The notes under the pieces were generated by a model that worked only from the letters and a program-made list of their open reading frames with translations, did no database searches and was not told the origin of the DNA. The translations under genes and the position numbers were made by a program. Source: Kamptonema sp. UHCC 0994 (GTDB taxonomy: Bacteria; Cyanobacteriota; Cyanobacteriia; Cyanobacteriales; Microcoleaceae). From it: a stretch of DNA of 54,558 nucleotides. The stretch covers positions 1 through 54,558 of the forward strand of contig NZ_JARFTR010000047.1 of assembly GCF_029167235.1 (NCBI RefSeq), in the 5' to 3' direction. Positions 25,698 through 35,739 of the stretch are shown piece by piece. The number at the start of each line of letters is the position of its first letter. Within the stretch, counting starts at the first letter, position 1.

Positions 25698-28600
25698 CTA
25701 CTCCCTTAGATGACAGGGGATAGCGATCTCAAACACAGTAACCTCAGCAGGTGCAGAATCAACTTTGATTTTTCCCTGATGTTTTTCTTCAATAATTTGA
25801 CGCGCGATCGCCAGTCCCAATCCTGTCCCTTTTCCTACTTCCTTCGTGGTAAATAAATGTTCAAAAATCTTTGATTGCACGTCAGCATTCATACCAATTC
25901 CATTGTCTTTAATCCGAATTATTGCCTGTTTTTTGTCACTGGTTAACTCTGTTTTAACGGTAATTTCATTGTTAATTTCCCCATAAGTATGCCCAGTATT
26001 TGATTCTTCAACTGCATCAATGGCATTACTCAACAGATTCATAAATACCTGATTTAACTGTCCCGCATAACATTCGATTTGGGGTAAATTCCCATAGTCT
26101 TTAATCACTTTAATTTCAGGACGATTTTCGTTGGCTTTTAGGCGATGTTTCAGGATCATAATGGTACTGTCAATCCCCTCGTGGATATTGCAAGCAACCG
26201 GATGATTAGTATCCGCACGGGAGAAGGTTCGCAAACTTGTGCTAATGTCTTGAATTCGCTTCACACCTTCCTGCATTGAACTGACTAATTTTGGTAAGTC
26301 TTCCCGGATGTATTCAAGTTCAATCGCTTCTATTTCTGCTTGAATTGATGTACTATAATTAGGGTATTCTTGCTGAAATAGATTAATCAATCCAAACAAA
26401 TCATTGATATAATCTAAGGCTGGTTCAATATTACCAGTCAGGAAGCCAACCGGATTATTAATTTCGTGGGCAACTCCGGCGACTAAGTTACCCAATGCAG
26501 ACATTTTTTCACTTTGAACTATTGTTAGTTGTGCTTGTTTTAGGTCAGTTAATGCTTGTTGTGCTGCTTGATACAGACGGGCATTTTCTAAGGAAATAGC
26601 AGCTTGAGAGCAAATTAGATTGAGGACTTCTATGCGTTCGCTGGTAAATGCTCCCACTGTTAGGTTATTTTCTAAATACAAAACTCCTATCAACTGTCCT
26701 TGATTCATAATTGGGCTACAAAGAATGCTTTTTGGCTGATATTTTTGAATATAAATATCACCAGCAAACTGAGAATTTATCCGGGCATCTGCTAATACTA
26801 AAGGTGATAAAGTTCGCTTGACATTATTTACCAAACTAATTGCTATATCGGGGCTAGATTCTAGAGGAATTGATGGTAATAGTTGTGGTGATTGTCCCCC
26901 TTCTACAAGAGCTACTAAGTTTAAATCAAGCTCTTGTTTGAGGAGTAAAACACATTTACTGGCTCCTGCATTGGTAATTACTATTTCTAGGAGAGTAGTT
27001 AGGAGTTTATTGAGTTCAATTTCTCCAGAAATTGCTTGAGAGGCTTTGAGTAAAGTTGCCAAATCCAAGGCTTCAGAGGCACTGCTAGAGGTATGAGTAG
27101 AAGCGATCGTTCCTCGGATCAATGTTTCCTTGAAGGAATTAGTAGTGCGAGGTTGTTGCAGGATGGGTGCGAGGAGTTGGGGATAGCGTTGTTGTAAATG
27201 ATTAATTTTGGCTTTTGCTCCCCAGTGAGCATAACAATAGTAGGCTTCCTGCATATAAAGAGCCGCTAATTTCTCTTTTCCCCAGTTGAGATAGAATTTA
27301 GCTGCTAGTTCGTTGGCTAAGGCTTCTTCTTGGATATATTCGTTTTCTTTCGCTCCACTAATGGCGCGATCGTAAAAATCCCCAGCTTCATAACACTTTC
27401 CTAAGACCCGATATTTTTCGGCTTCCACCAGTTGCCATTTATGCAAGTGATTCATCGGTGCATCAGTTGCCCATTTTTGCATTTTGTCTTGATTATCAGC
27501 AACTTTGTTTAGCTGATTTTTTATCTCATAATCCTGTCGATCGTTTAACCATTGCAGCCGAGCTAAAGAATCGTATAAATAAAATGCTGGAATGACAAAC
27601 ATAGCCGTGACTCCATTTAAATATTGTTCGGCAATTGCGGCATTTTCTAGCGCCTCTTCCACGCGGTCGAACAAATAATTTAAAATTAGCTTATGGCTAT
27701 GTACCATATGTAAAGCGAGAAGATCGTTAAAGGAATAATGAAATGCTAAAGATTCTTCTTCGTTGTACGCTTCCCCCACCAAACGACCTGGATGGCTAGA
27801 CGGTTTGATTAAGTTTAAAATTCCCTGTCTGTGAATTTCACTCCAATAAAAAACTGTCTCCTGTTTAAATTCCTGAAAGGCTTGACTGTACCTGGCGATT
27901 TCTGATTCGAGTTCTTTCAATGGGCTGCCAGAAAAATATGAATTAAAACTACCGTAACAAGCACAATAAGCCGCAAATTCTAGATCGCCAGTTTCTAAAC
28001 CTATTTGGTATGCTAAAAAAAGAGGTTTAATGGTGTCGCGAGCGGGTTCTTTCCAATGTCGAATATCTCCCTCCGTATTGATAAAAACCTTGGCGGCAAT
28101 TTCTTTGGCATCAAATTTAGATAAAATGTTTAAAGCTAGTTGGCCAAATTGATAACCGGATTCGATATCGCCCAGGACTCCACAGAGAGTTGTGCCGTAA
28201 ATAGCATAAGAAAAAGCAGACCAAGGAGCGTTACCATATTTAATTGATAATTTTACTTGCTCGCAGACAATGAAAGGCAAAAATTGCGGTAGAGCAATAT
28301 AAGCTGCTCCAATAATGCTACTGAGAATGCGTAAAGCCGCCATTTTTTCCAGATCGCTCATCGTGGGCAAGTCTTTTAATTGCTCAATTGGCCGATCGCT
28401 CCATTGGGATTTAGTATCTGCAAATGCTCGTTGAATATCTGCATCGGTTGGCGATTCGGGAAAACTGACTCCGAATAACTTTAAAACAGAAAAAGCAATT
28501 TTGATCGCCTCTACAAATTGATTTCTAACTGCATAAGCTTGTAGTTTTATTTCATAAACTTTAACTCGTTCTAATAGCGATCCCGCCGACTGCAATACTT

Positions 28601-31100
28601 CCTCAATTAATTCCTCCATTGCCTCAAATTCGCCATTGAGATAAGCTGCCTCTGCTGCCGACTCGAATAACTTTAAAGTGAGTTCGTACTGACTCTGCCA
28701 ACGGTCGTCTTGGAGGAGTTCTCGACCTACAGCGAAATAATCAAAGGCGGTATTATAAGCTGTTGCCGCTTTGGCTTTCGTTCCGGCGACTAAGTTTAAC
28801 CGGGCTAACTGTTCTCGTTCCTTTGGTTTAGCGATTAACTTCACTCCATAATTTAACTGATTGACAATATCGAAAATCTTTTCCTCCTGCTGTGCTTCAG
28901 GGATATTTTTTAACAACAACTGTCCAATTTTTAGGTGAGTTGCTTGTTTTTGATCATCGAGAATTAATGAATAAGCAGCTTGCTGAACTCGGTCATGTAA
29001 AAACCGATACGTGGGATTGGCCGTCGCCTTAAATACTTCTTCACTATCTGATTGGGTGAAAAATTTATAGATTTTGGTTGTGGGAATCACCAAACCTTCT
29101 TGTAAGGTTTTCCATAAAGCTTTAGCTGTCTTTCTTGTCGATTTTTCACTGACAATTATCAAGGTATTCAAATCAAATTCTGCACCAATACAAGCCGCTA
29201 GTTTGAGCATTTCCTGAGTTTTTATTGGCAATTTCTGCAATTGCAACGCCATAAACTCTACTACATCATTAGTAATCGCTAAGGCTTTAACTTGGGCAAG
29301 ATCGCACTGCCACCCCCCTGGTCTTCCCCCTTGGGAATCAGGGGAGTTAAAGCTAATTAGTTGATCGCTATGTAATGCTTTGAGAAACTGAGTCGCAAAA
29401 AAGGGATTTCCTTGAGTTTTTTGATAGACTAATTTGGTTAAAGTATAGGCCAGATGTGATTCGCAATTCAGCGTATCTGCGATTAATTGATTGAGATTTA
29501 CTTCGCTTAATGCTAGTAAAGTAATTATATTTACCGTTGCCTGATTTTTGACAATTTCCTCTAGGGTTAAAATGAAGGGATGAACGGGGGAAACTTCGTT
29601 ATCTCGATAAGCACCTAATATTAATAAATATTCCGTATCTTGCATTAATAATTTCAGCAAATTTAGGGAGGCTGAATCTGACCATTGTAAGTCATCTAAA
29701 AACATCACTAATGGATGTTCTTTACTGGTGAAGACTTGGACGAATTTTGGCAATAGCAAATCAAAGCGATTTTGGGCTGCACTTCCTGACAATTGTGTTG
29801 CTGGTGGCTGTTTGCCAATGATGTTTTCTAACTCAGGAATGACATCAATTAAGACTTGTCCATTTTCTCCCACTGCTGCTAATATTTGATTTTTCCATTG
29901 TTGAATTTGAGCATCATTTTCTGATAGCAACTGTCCGATTAAGTCGCGGAAAGCTTGCACAAATGCACTGAAGGGAATATTGCGTTGAAATTGGTCGTAT
30001 TTGCCTTTGATGAAGTAACCATGCTGACGGACAATGGGTTTATGTACTTCATTAACTACGGCGGTTTTTCCAATACCAGAGAAACCCGCCACTAGCATCA
30101 TTTCGGCTGCACCTGTATTAACTCTTTCAAAGGCTGCTAATAGTTGATTAACTTCTTTTTCTCTACCGTAAAGTTTTTCAGGTATGGTAAATCTGTCGCT
30201 AATATCTCGCTTTCCGAGTTCAAACTTTTCTATATTGCCTCTTGTTTGTAATTGCTCTAAGCAGATATCTAAATCGTGTTTTAATCCTAATGCACTTTGA
30301 TAGCGATCTTCGGCATTCTTTGCCATCAGTTTACTGACAATTTCTGATATAATCGAGGGGATTTCTGCATTGATTTGATGGATGAGTATTGGCTGTTTGG
30401 CCAAATGACAATGCACTAATTCCATTGCATCTTCTGAGATAAATGGTAATTCTCCTGTTAATAGTTCATAAAATGTAATTCCCAAGGAATAAAAGTCACT
30501 GCGATAGTCAATACCTCGATTCATTCTGCCCGTTTGTTCTGGGGATAGATAGGCTAATGTTCCTTCTAAGATATTAGGATTTTGGATTTCTTGGGTTTCT
30601 CGTGGTAGCAGGGAAGAAATACTAAAATCAATTAGTTTGATTTGTTTGGTATCTGGATTAATCAGAATATTAGCGGGTTTAATATCTTTGTGAATGACTC
30701 TATTTTGGTAGAGATAGTGGAGAATGTCTGTAAGTTGGATCGCAATGTTAAGAAATTCTACTAAAGGTAAAGATTTACAAATTTTAGTTTCATCTGTTGC
30801 TATTTTGAGATAATTAGATAGGGAGACTCCGCCAAAGTCTTCCATGACTAAGGCATAGCTATTGTGATATTGTTCTAGAGTCAGCGGTTGAATAATACTA
30901 GGGAATTTAAGGTTTTTAGCAATGGTGTATTGGTTGCGAAATTGCAGGAGTTCGTTGAAGTTCGGGTAGTCGTTTCGCAGTAGTTTAATGGCAACAGGAG
31001 TGCGATCGCGCTCTCGAATACCTCGATAGACAAAAGTACGAGAACCTGCATAGATTTGTTCTGTGATGGTATATCCAGGAAGATGAGTGACGTTCTCCAT
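25698..31100 (-). CDS. Giant hybrid Ser/Thr kinase - AAA ATPase - GAF - histidine kinase (copy 2)
   Basis: 1800 residues with the same order as the downstream paralogue: Ser/Thr kinase (H137-K-D139), NTPase P-loop GFSGIGKTA, TPR-like middle, GAF, and a histidine kinase with H1545 and complete N/G boxes. The kinase, NTPase and GAF-histidine-kinase parts are nearly the same as in copy 1 at DNA level, whereas the helical middle (about residues 740-1260) is strongly diverged. Near residue 590 it has a Gly/Pro-rich insert (SPDSQGGRPGG) absent from copy 1. The pair arose by tandem duplication and probably senses different inputs with similar outputs. Confidence 0.92.
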   Translation of the reverse strand: MENVTHLPGYTITEQIYAGSRTFVYRGIRERDRTPVAIKLLRNDYPNFNELLQFRNQYTIAKNLKFPSIIQPLTLEQYHNSYALVMEDFGGVSLSNYLKIATDETKICKSLPLVEFLNIAIQLTDILHYLYQNRVIHKDIKPANILINPDTKQIKLIDFSISSLLPRETQEIQNPNILEGTLAYLSPEQTGRMNRGIDYRSDFYSLGITFYELLTGELPFISEDAMELVHCHLAKQPILIHQINAEIPSIISEIVSKLMAKNAEDRYQSALGLKHDLDICLEQLQTRGNIEKFELGKRDISDRFTIPEKLYGREKEVNQLLAAFERVNTGAAEMMLVAGFSGIGKTAVVNEVHKPIVRQHGYFIKGKYDQFQRNIPFSAFVQAFRDLIGQLLSENDAQIQQWKNQILAAVGENGQVLIDVIPELENIIGKQPPATQLSGSAAQNRFDLLLPKFVQVFTSKEHPLVMFLDDLQWSDSASLNLLKLLMQDTEYLLILGAYRDNEVSPVHPFILTLEEIVKNQATVNIITLLALSEVNLNQLIADTLNCESHLAYTLTKLVYQKTQGNPFFATQFLKALHSDQLISFNSPDSQGGRPGGWQCDLAQVKALAITNDVVEFMALQLQKLPIKTQEMLKLAACIGAEFDLNTLIIVSEKSTRKTAKALWKTLQEGLVIPTTKIYKFFTQSDSEEVFKATANPTYRFLHDRVQQAAYSLILDDQKQATHLKIGQLLLKNIPEAQQEEKIFDIVNQLNYGVKLIAKPKEREQLARLNLVAGTKAKAATAYNTAFDYFAVGRELLQDDRWQSQYELTLKLFESAAEAAYLNGEFEAMEELIEEVLQSAGSLLERVKVYEIKLQAYAVRNQFVEAIKIAFSVLKLFGVSFPESPTDADIQRAFADTKSQWSDRPIEQLKDLPTMSDLEKMAALRILSSIIGAAYIALPQFLPFIVCEQVKLSIKYGNAPWSAFSYAIYGTTLCGVLGDIESGYQFGQLALNILSKFDAKEIAAKVFINTEGDIRHWKEPARDTIKPLFLAYQIGLETGDLEFAAYCACYGSFNSYFSGSPLKELESEIARYSQAFQEFKQETVFYWSEIHRQGILNLIKPSSHPGRLVGEAYNEEESLAFHYSFNDLLALHMVHSHKLILNYLFDRVEEALENAAIAEQYLNGVTAMFVIPAFYLYDSLARLQWLNDRQDYEIKNQLNKVADNQDKMQKWATDAPMNHLHKWQLVEAEKYRVLGKCYEAGDFYDRAISGAKENEYIQEEALANELAAKFYLNWGKEKLAALYMQEAYYCYAHWGAKAKINHLQQRYPQLLAPILQQPRTTNSFKETLIRGTIASTHTSSSASEALDLATLLKASQAISGEIELNKLLTTLLEIVITNAGASKCVLLLKQELDLNLVALVEGGQSPQLLPSIPLESSPDIAISLVNNVKRTLSPLVLADARINSQFAGDIYIQKYQPKSILCSPIMNQGQLIGVLYLENNLTVGAFTSERIEVLNLICSQAAISLENARLYQAAQQALTDLKQAQLTIVQSEKMSALGNLVAGVAHEINNPVGFLTGNIEPALDYINDLFGLINLFQQEYPNYSTSIQAEIEAIELEYIREDLPKLVSSMQEGVKRIQDISTSLRTFSRADTNHPVACNIHEGIDSTIMILKHRLKANENRPEIKVIKDYGNLPQIECYAGQLNQVFMNLLSNAIDAVEESNTGHTYGEINNEITVKTELTSDKKQAIIRIKDNGIGMNADVQSKIFEHLFTTKEVGKGTGLGLAIARQIIEEKHQGKIKVDSAPAEVTVFEIAIPCHLRE

Positions 31101-31170
31101 TTTTTTGACTTAAACAAAATAAAACTACTATTATTCTATCTTATCGTTATCATAGTGAGTGCTATTATTA

Positions 31171-31917
31171 CTAATAATTTACAGAATTTAATATAACCTC
31201 TCTCATTCCCCAAAAAATGCTATAAGGAGCTTCAATTATAGGGGTAGCTAAATGGGGAAATAGATTTTTGAAATAGGTTAGTAAGAAAGTGCGATCGCCG
31301 CCCGTGAAAGCAATCTTACTTTCTGGAAATTCCCGCCGCCAATCTTCTATAAAATCCCTAACTCCTGCAACTAAAGTGTAAATAATGCCGCTCTGTATTG
31401 CTTGTGGTGTATCCATAGCCCAGCGTGGGGGCAAATTTTCTGGTAAATTTATTAATGGTAGCGCTGCTGTTTTTTGTGCTAGAGAAGATAACTGTAAAGT
31501 TAAACCCGGTAAGATTGCACCACCAACTAGGCATTTATTGACATCTACCCCAGTAAATGTTATCGCAGTGCCAGCATCAATTACTAGAATCGGCCAACCT
31601 AACTCAGTACCAGCACCTAGTACAGCCAAAGCTCTGTCAATTCCGAGGGTAGGGTAGACTCCTAAAAGTGGCAACCGATCTAAGGTAATTATGTGAAGAT
31701 CGGGATAGTTTTGCCAAAGTTCCGCCTGCTGGGGTACTACTGAAGCTAAAACTAGAGAAAGAGGAACAGAAGACTGAAATTTATTACTTAACTGCTTTAC
31801 GGCATCAGGGGTTAAATGCTCTGTATCCCAGGTTTCCTGAAGTGCTGTACCAGCAAACTTTGCCCAGTGCAGTCGCGAATTGCCAATCATTAAAGCGATT
31901 TGGATGTGGTCTTTCAT
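31171..31917 (-). CDS. coaX: Type III pantothenate kinase
   Basis: 248 residues. CoaX phosphorylates pantothenate, the first step of coenzyme A synthesis. Features: the ATP-binding N-terminus IALMIGNSRLHWAKF in the form common in cyanobacteria (Met where other phyla have Asp), IDAGTAITFTGVD with the catalytic Asp, GGAILPGLTLQ and AFTGGDRTFL. ATG start; a GGAGGAA array lies just upstream. It is followed by the kinase gene in the same orientation, 70 bp away. Confidence 0.9.
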   Translation of the reverse strand: MKDHIQIALMIGNSRLHWAKFAGTALQETWDTEHLTPDAVKQLSNKFQSSVPLSLVLASVVPQQAELWQNYPDLHIITLDRLPLLGVYPTLGIDRALAVLGAGTELGWPILVIDAGTAITFTGVDVNKCLVGGAILPGLTLQLSSLAQKTAALPLINLPENLPPRWAMDTPQAIQSGIIYTLVAGVRDFIEDWRREFPESKIAFTGGDRTFLLTYFKNLFPHLATPIIEAPYSIFWGMREVILNSVNY

Positions 31918-32334
31918 GGCTAAGGGGGAAGGAGGAAGGAGGAAGGAGGAAAGAGGAAGAATGATTATAACGTCAGCTTTTAGCTCTTCAGATTTTATGT
32001 ATGATTAGGTAGATTTAGTGCGGGATTTATTTTATTTTTTTCTCTGATATAACTTTAACATTAAAAATCTAGTTTTGCCATTAAAACTTTCTGAAAAACT
32101 GGAGGAATTTTTAGCCTCTAGTTTCTGCTCTCTATTATACCTTCAAATTTAAGTCGAGATGTTTTCGATTGCTGAAAGTATTGATTTTATTGTGTTTTCC
32201 TTATTTCTTATTCCTTCTGCTATAATTTATTAATACTTGAAAAGTCTGAGTCGATCTGGTAAGACTAAGGGCAGGGTGCAATTGAGCCGTCTCAGACGAT
32301 ATTGAGTAAAACACCACAAAAATACTGAATTTCT
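31918..32334. other. Divergent intergenic region coaX / GAF histidine kinase
   Basis: 417 bp. It begins with an array of GGAGGAA-type heptamers (31924-31958) in front of coaX, then AT-rich sequence without ORFs. Promoters for both genes are expected here; I cannot assign them with confidence. Confidence 0.5.
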
Positions 32335-34470
32335 ATGTATCTGAAAGTAGAGTCACCTAACTGTCCTTGGCCGAGAGTATCATCTAAGTTTACTGAAACA
32401 GAGGATGGCATCTCAGAGGAAAATATTTCCTTGGCAAAAACAGAGGAACAAGAAAAACTGATCGTGCAATTGCAACAACAAGTTCAGTTGTCTAACTTGC
32501 TGAATCAAATCAATAATGAAGTCCGTCGCACTCTCGATCTAGAAGAGGTTCTAAATTCTGCGTGTCGCCTCCTGGGAGAGGCTCTAAAATGCAGTCGCAC
32601 GAGCATTTTAGTTAAAGAATCAGAAGAAGAAGAAAGTCTGGTGACGCGAGGAGAGTACAACGCAGGAGAATATTCGACGCAACTCGGTATGAAAGTGCCA
32701 ATTTGTGATAACGCTCACCTGCAAACTCTCATTTGTCAGGATCGCCCTTTGGCGGTGACAAAATTTGCTGATTTTTCCGGCTTGGGGGAGGAGACTAGGG
32801 AGATTATAAAGACTTTGAGGATTAGGTCGATGTTAGCTGTTGCTACTCGCTATCAAGGGCGGGTAAATGGGATAATTGGGTTGCAACAGTGCGATCGCGA
32901 ACGGGAATGGACGGAATGGGAACAGCAATTGATTGAGGGGGTAGCGTCTCAGTTAGCGATCGCGATTAACCAAGCAAAATTATACGCTGAAACTCGCCGC
33001 CAAGCGGAATGTGAATCTTTGTTGCGTCTGGTGAGTAATCAAATTCGCAGCACATTAGATGTTAAAACTATACTGCAAACGGCAGTAAGAGAAGTGCGCC
33101 AACTTTTAAACACCGATCGTGTGGTTATTTACCAATTTAAAGACAAATGGGAAGGCGAAATTGTAGTTGAGGATCTTATCATTCCTTGGCCGTCAATTTT
33201 TGGAGATTCGATTAGTGATAATTGCTTTTCTCAGGAATATGCTCAGCATTATTTAGAAGGACGAGTGAGAGCAATTAATGATATTCAAAAGGCTGGTTTA
33301 GATCGGTGTCACGTTGATTTCTTAACGGCTTTGCAGGTAAAATCTAACTTAATTGTACCGATTGTTATTTGTAGAACTGAGAACAGTTCGCTGGAAGTAG
33401 AGAACGAAGAAAAGGAAGAAGATCCGCGAGGTCAACGAAGTAAACCTTCCCCATCCTCACTATCTTCTAGTCGCTTATGGGGTTTAATGATTGCTCAAGA
33501 GTGCCAAAGTATCCGGCATTGGCAACTGCAAGAAACGGAATTACTGCGGCAGTTAGGGGAGCAAATGGCGATCGCAATTCAACAAGCAGAACTTTATGCA
33601 GAGGTGCAATTAGCGGCGGTAAAATCCCAAGCTCAAGCTCAAAAATTGCAAACTACTTTAGAGGAATTACGGTCAACTCAGCAGCAATTAATCCAAAGTG
33701 AAAAAATGTCTAGTTTAGGGCAAATGGTGGCTGGAGTTGCCCATGAAATTAACAATGCTAATAATTTCATTCATGTCAATTTGTTTCACGCTCAAGAATA
33801 TGCCAAGACTTTAAGTGAAGCGATTGAAATATGTGCAAATTCTTGCCCGGAAGCAGCAGCTACCGTCATAAAACTTGAGGAGGAATTTGAGTTGGATTAC
33901 ATTAGACAAGATTTCCCTACATTGCTAAAGTCGATGCAGGAAGGGAGCGATCGGATTCGTTCAATTGTCACAACTTTACGTAATTTTTCTCGTCTCGATG
34001 AATCTCAATTTAAGCCAGCCAATCTAAATCAAGGTTTAGAAAGTAGTTTGGCTATGCTGCAAAATCGATTAAAAAACGGTATTGAAATCCAGAAAGAATA
34101 CGGAGATTTACCGTTATTAGAATGTAATGCGGCTCAAATTAATCAAGTGTTTTTCCACTTGCTGCAAAATGCCTTAGATGCCATATTGACATCAGGAAAA
34201 CCAGGGAAGGTTACTATTTGCACAGAAAGTGCGGATAAGTTGGTGACAATTTCAATTCGGGATAGTGGTGTTGGCATTTCGCCTGAGATTCAAAATCAAA
34301 TTTTTGACCCATTTTTTACGACTAAACCAGTGGGAAAGGGTACTGGTTTGGGATTATCGATTTGCTATCAGGCAATTGTTAAAGATCATGGTGGCACAAT
34401 TCGTTGTTATAGCAAAGTTGGTGAAGGTACTGAGTTTGTTGTACAATTGCCATTGGCTACCAGCGAATAA
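32335..34470 (+). CDS. GAF-GAF histidine kinase with possible bilin-binding domain
   Basis: 711 residues: a short leader, coiled coil, GAF1 (about 60-215), GAF2 (about 230-410), coiled coil, and a histidine kinase (H470 in VAHEINNANNF, HLLQNALDAI, DSGVGI, GKGTGLGLSI). GAF2 follows the phytochrome/cyanobacteriochrome pattern: DRVVIYQFKDKWEGEIVVED, then ISDNCFSQEY, an AINDIQKAGL stretch and Cys325-His326 in DRCHVDFL, followed by LQVKSNLIVPIV. A Cys-His pair at this place is the chromophore-binding motif of cyanobacteriochromes, so it may be a photoreceptor. GAF2 also has an acidic insert of about 30 residues (EVENEEKEEDPRGQ). Soluble. No partner regulator adjacent. Confidence 0.85.
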   Translation: MYLKVESPNCPWPRVSSKFTETEDGISEENISLAKTEEQEKLIVQLQQQVQLSNLLNQINNEVRRTLDLEEVLNSACRLLGEALKCSRTSILVKESEEEESLVTRGEYNAGEYSTQLGMKVPICDNAHLQTLICQDRPLAVTKFADFSGLGEETREIIKTLRIRSMLAVATRYQGRVNGIIGLQQCDREREWTEWEQQLIEGVASQLAIAINQAKLYAETRRQAECESLLRLVSNQIRSTLDVKTILQTAVREVRQLLNTDRVVIYQFKDKWEGEIVVEDLIIPWPSIFGDSISDNCFSQEYAQHYLEGRVRAINDIQKAGLDRCHVDFLTALQVKSNLIVPIVICRTENSSLEVENEEKEEDPRGQRSKPSPSSLSSSRLWGLMIAQECQSIRHWQLQETELLRQLGEQMAIAIQQAELYAEVQLAAVKSQAQAQKLQTTLEELRSTQQQLIQSEKMSSLGQMVAGVAHEINNANNFIHVNLFHAQEYAKTLSEAIEICANSCPEAAATVIKLEEEFELDYIRQDFPTLLKSMQEGSDRIRSIVTTLRNFSRLDESQFKPANLNQGLESSLAMLQNRLKNGIEIQKEYGDLPLLECNAAQINQVFFHLLQNALDAILTSGKPGKVTICTESADKLVTISIRDSGVGISPEIQNQIFDPFFTTKPVGKGTGLGLSICYQAIVKDHGGTIRCYSKVGEGTEFVVQLPLATSE

Positions 34471-34566
34471 ATCTGATTTTATTAACTGGATTTATCGGAG
34501 GTTTGAGTGAGCTTGCGGTTTGCTTGTGCTAGAATCATCTTTTAAGTCAATTTACCACCAAACGCT

Positions 34567-34962
34567 ATGAACTTTTTAACAACTCTAACTACTAATAACA
34601 CCGATACTGTCACACTGAGCGTTACCGAAATTATCAATGATACTCTGTGTATCACCTGCGAAGCTGGTCAACAAGTTTTCGAGGCAATTGCAGCAGCTTT
34701 CAGAGAAAATAAAAGCGTGGTTCTTTCTTTCAAGGATTGTGAAGACTTCACAAGGGGTTTCCTGAGCGAGGGAATTGCTCAATTGTATGAATATTTTCCA
34801 GAAGAGCAAATCCGTAATTCACTCAGTATAGTAGATATCGATCCTGAAGATGCAGAATATATTGAGAATGTTATATACTGGCGACGGCGGTATTTAGAAA
34901 ACCCTGAGCGTTTCAAGGAAGCCGCAAAAGAATCTCTGTGTGCTGAGGATAATGATGAGTAA
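34567..34962 (+). CDS. STAS-like DUF4325 protein
   Basis: 131 residues. The central segment (about 35-100), with KSVVLSFKDCEDFTRGFLSE followed by GIAQLYEYFPEEQI, matches the STAS-like DUF4325 pattern in which a beta strand with S/D-F is followed by T/S-x-x-F/L-x-E-x-I and a helix. Such domains are thought to be regulatory partners in signalling or phage-related operons; function is unproven. The C-terminus is charged. It overlaps the downstream PIN gene by 8-11 bp, which points to a two-gene operon with coupled translation. Confidence 0.7.
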   Translation: MNFLTTLTTNNTDTVTLSVTEIINDTLCITCEAGQQVFEAIAAAFRENKSVVLSFKDCEDFTRGFLSEGIAQLYEYFPEEQIRNSLSIVDIDPEDAEYIENVIYWRRRYLENPERFKEAAKESLCAEDNDE

Positions 34963-35500
34963 CCAAGTTTATAATATCCAAGATTACAGATTTAGCTCAT
35001 CTGATTCTATATTATTCGATGCTAATGTGTGGCTGTATATTTATGGGCCGCAAGGTGAGAGTTTACCAAGATTACGAAGTACATATCACTTAGCACTGAG
35101 AAAGATTCGTGGTGCTAAGATTCCAATCTTTATCGATGTACTCGTACTTTCGGAATTTATCAATGCCTCTGCTCGATTAGTTTACAATGATTTGCCGCAG
35201 GGAATAAAACCACAAGATTTTAAGACTTTTCGCCAAAGTAATGAATTCAATTCTATTGCTAGCCAAATTGCTAAAGATGCTCGCAGAATACTTAAGAAAT
35301 GCGAACGAATTGACAGCGGTTTTGAATCAGCGGATTTAGGAGGAATATTGAGCGATTATGCTGTGGGAGATGTTGATTTCAATGACAAGATTTTGGCTGA
35401 ACTCTGCAAGGCAAAAAATCTAAAATTGGTGACTCACGATGCCGATTTTAAAGGTGAAGATTTGACCGTGATTACAGCTAATCGTAAATTTTTTAATTAA
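34952..35500 (+). CDS. PIN domain ribonuclease-like protein
   Basis: 182 residues from the ATG at 34952; a second ATG at 34955 is equally possible. PIN-type acidic residues are visible: Asp in ILFDANVWLYIY, Glu in VLSEFINA, Asp in VGDVDFNDKILAEL and Asp in LVTHDADFK. The size is larger than VapC toxins. The start overlaps the end of the STAS-like gene. An mRNA- or tRNA-cleaving activity is inferred from the family. The pairing with a STAS-like partner instead of a typical DNA-binding antitoxin is unusual. Confidence 0.75.
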   Translation: MMSNQVYNIQDYRFSSSDSILFDANVWLYIYGPQGESLPRLRSTYHLALRKIRGAKIPIFIDVLVLSEFINASARLVYNDLPQGIKPQDFKTFRQSNEFNSIASQIAKDARRILKKCERIDSGFESADLGGILSDYAVGDVDFNDKILAELCKAKNLKLVTHDADFKGEDLTVITANRKFFN

Positions 35501-35726
35501 AAATGTAACCACGACAGGATGGTAGGGTTACGGGATTCAGAGATTTTGGGTTATTGCATAGCATATTTAGTTATTTCTGTCAATAGCAAAGTGCGGCAAT
35601 TCCACGAAAGCAAACAGAACATAGACTCAGTTTTAGTATCCTTAACTGATTGATAGGTTTTTTAATAAAGATTTACAATTAAAACGTGCCACAATGGAAC
35701 TAATGATGTATTAATGACTTGCTCAC

Positions 35727-35733
35727 AAGGAGG
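35727..35733 (+). promoter_or_regulatory. Ribosome-binding site of flv4
   Basis: AAGGAGG stands 6 bp before the ATG at 35740. It decides the start against the in-frame TTG at 35719 and is the strongest Shine-Dalgarno match in the window. Confidence 0.9.
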
Positions 35734-35739
35734 CGAAAG

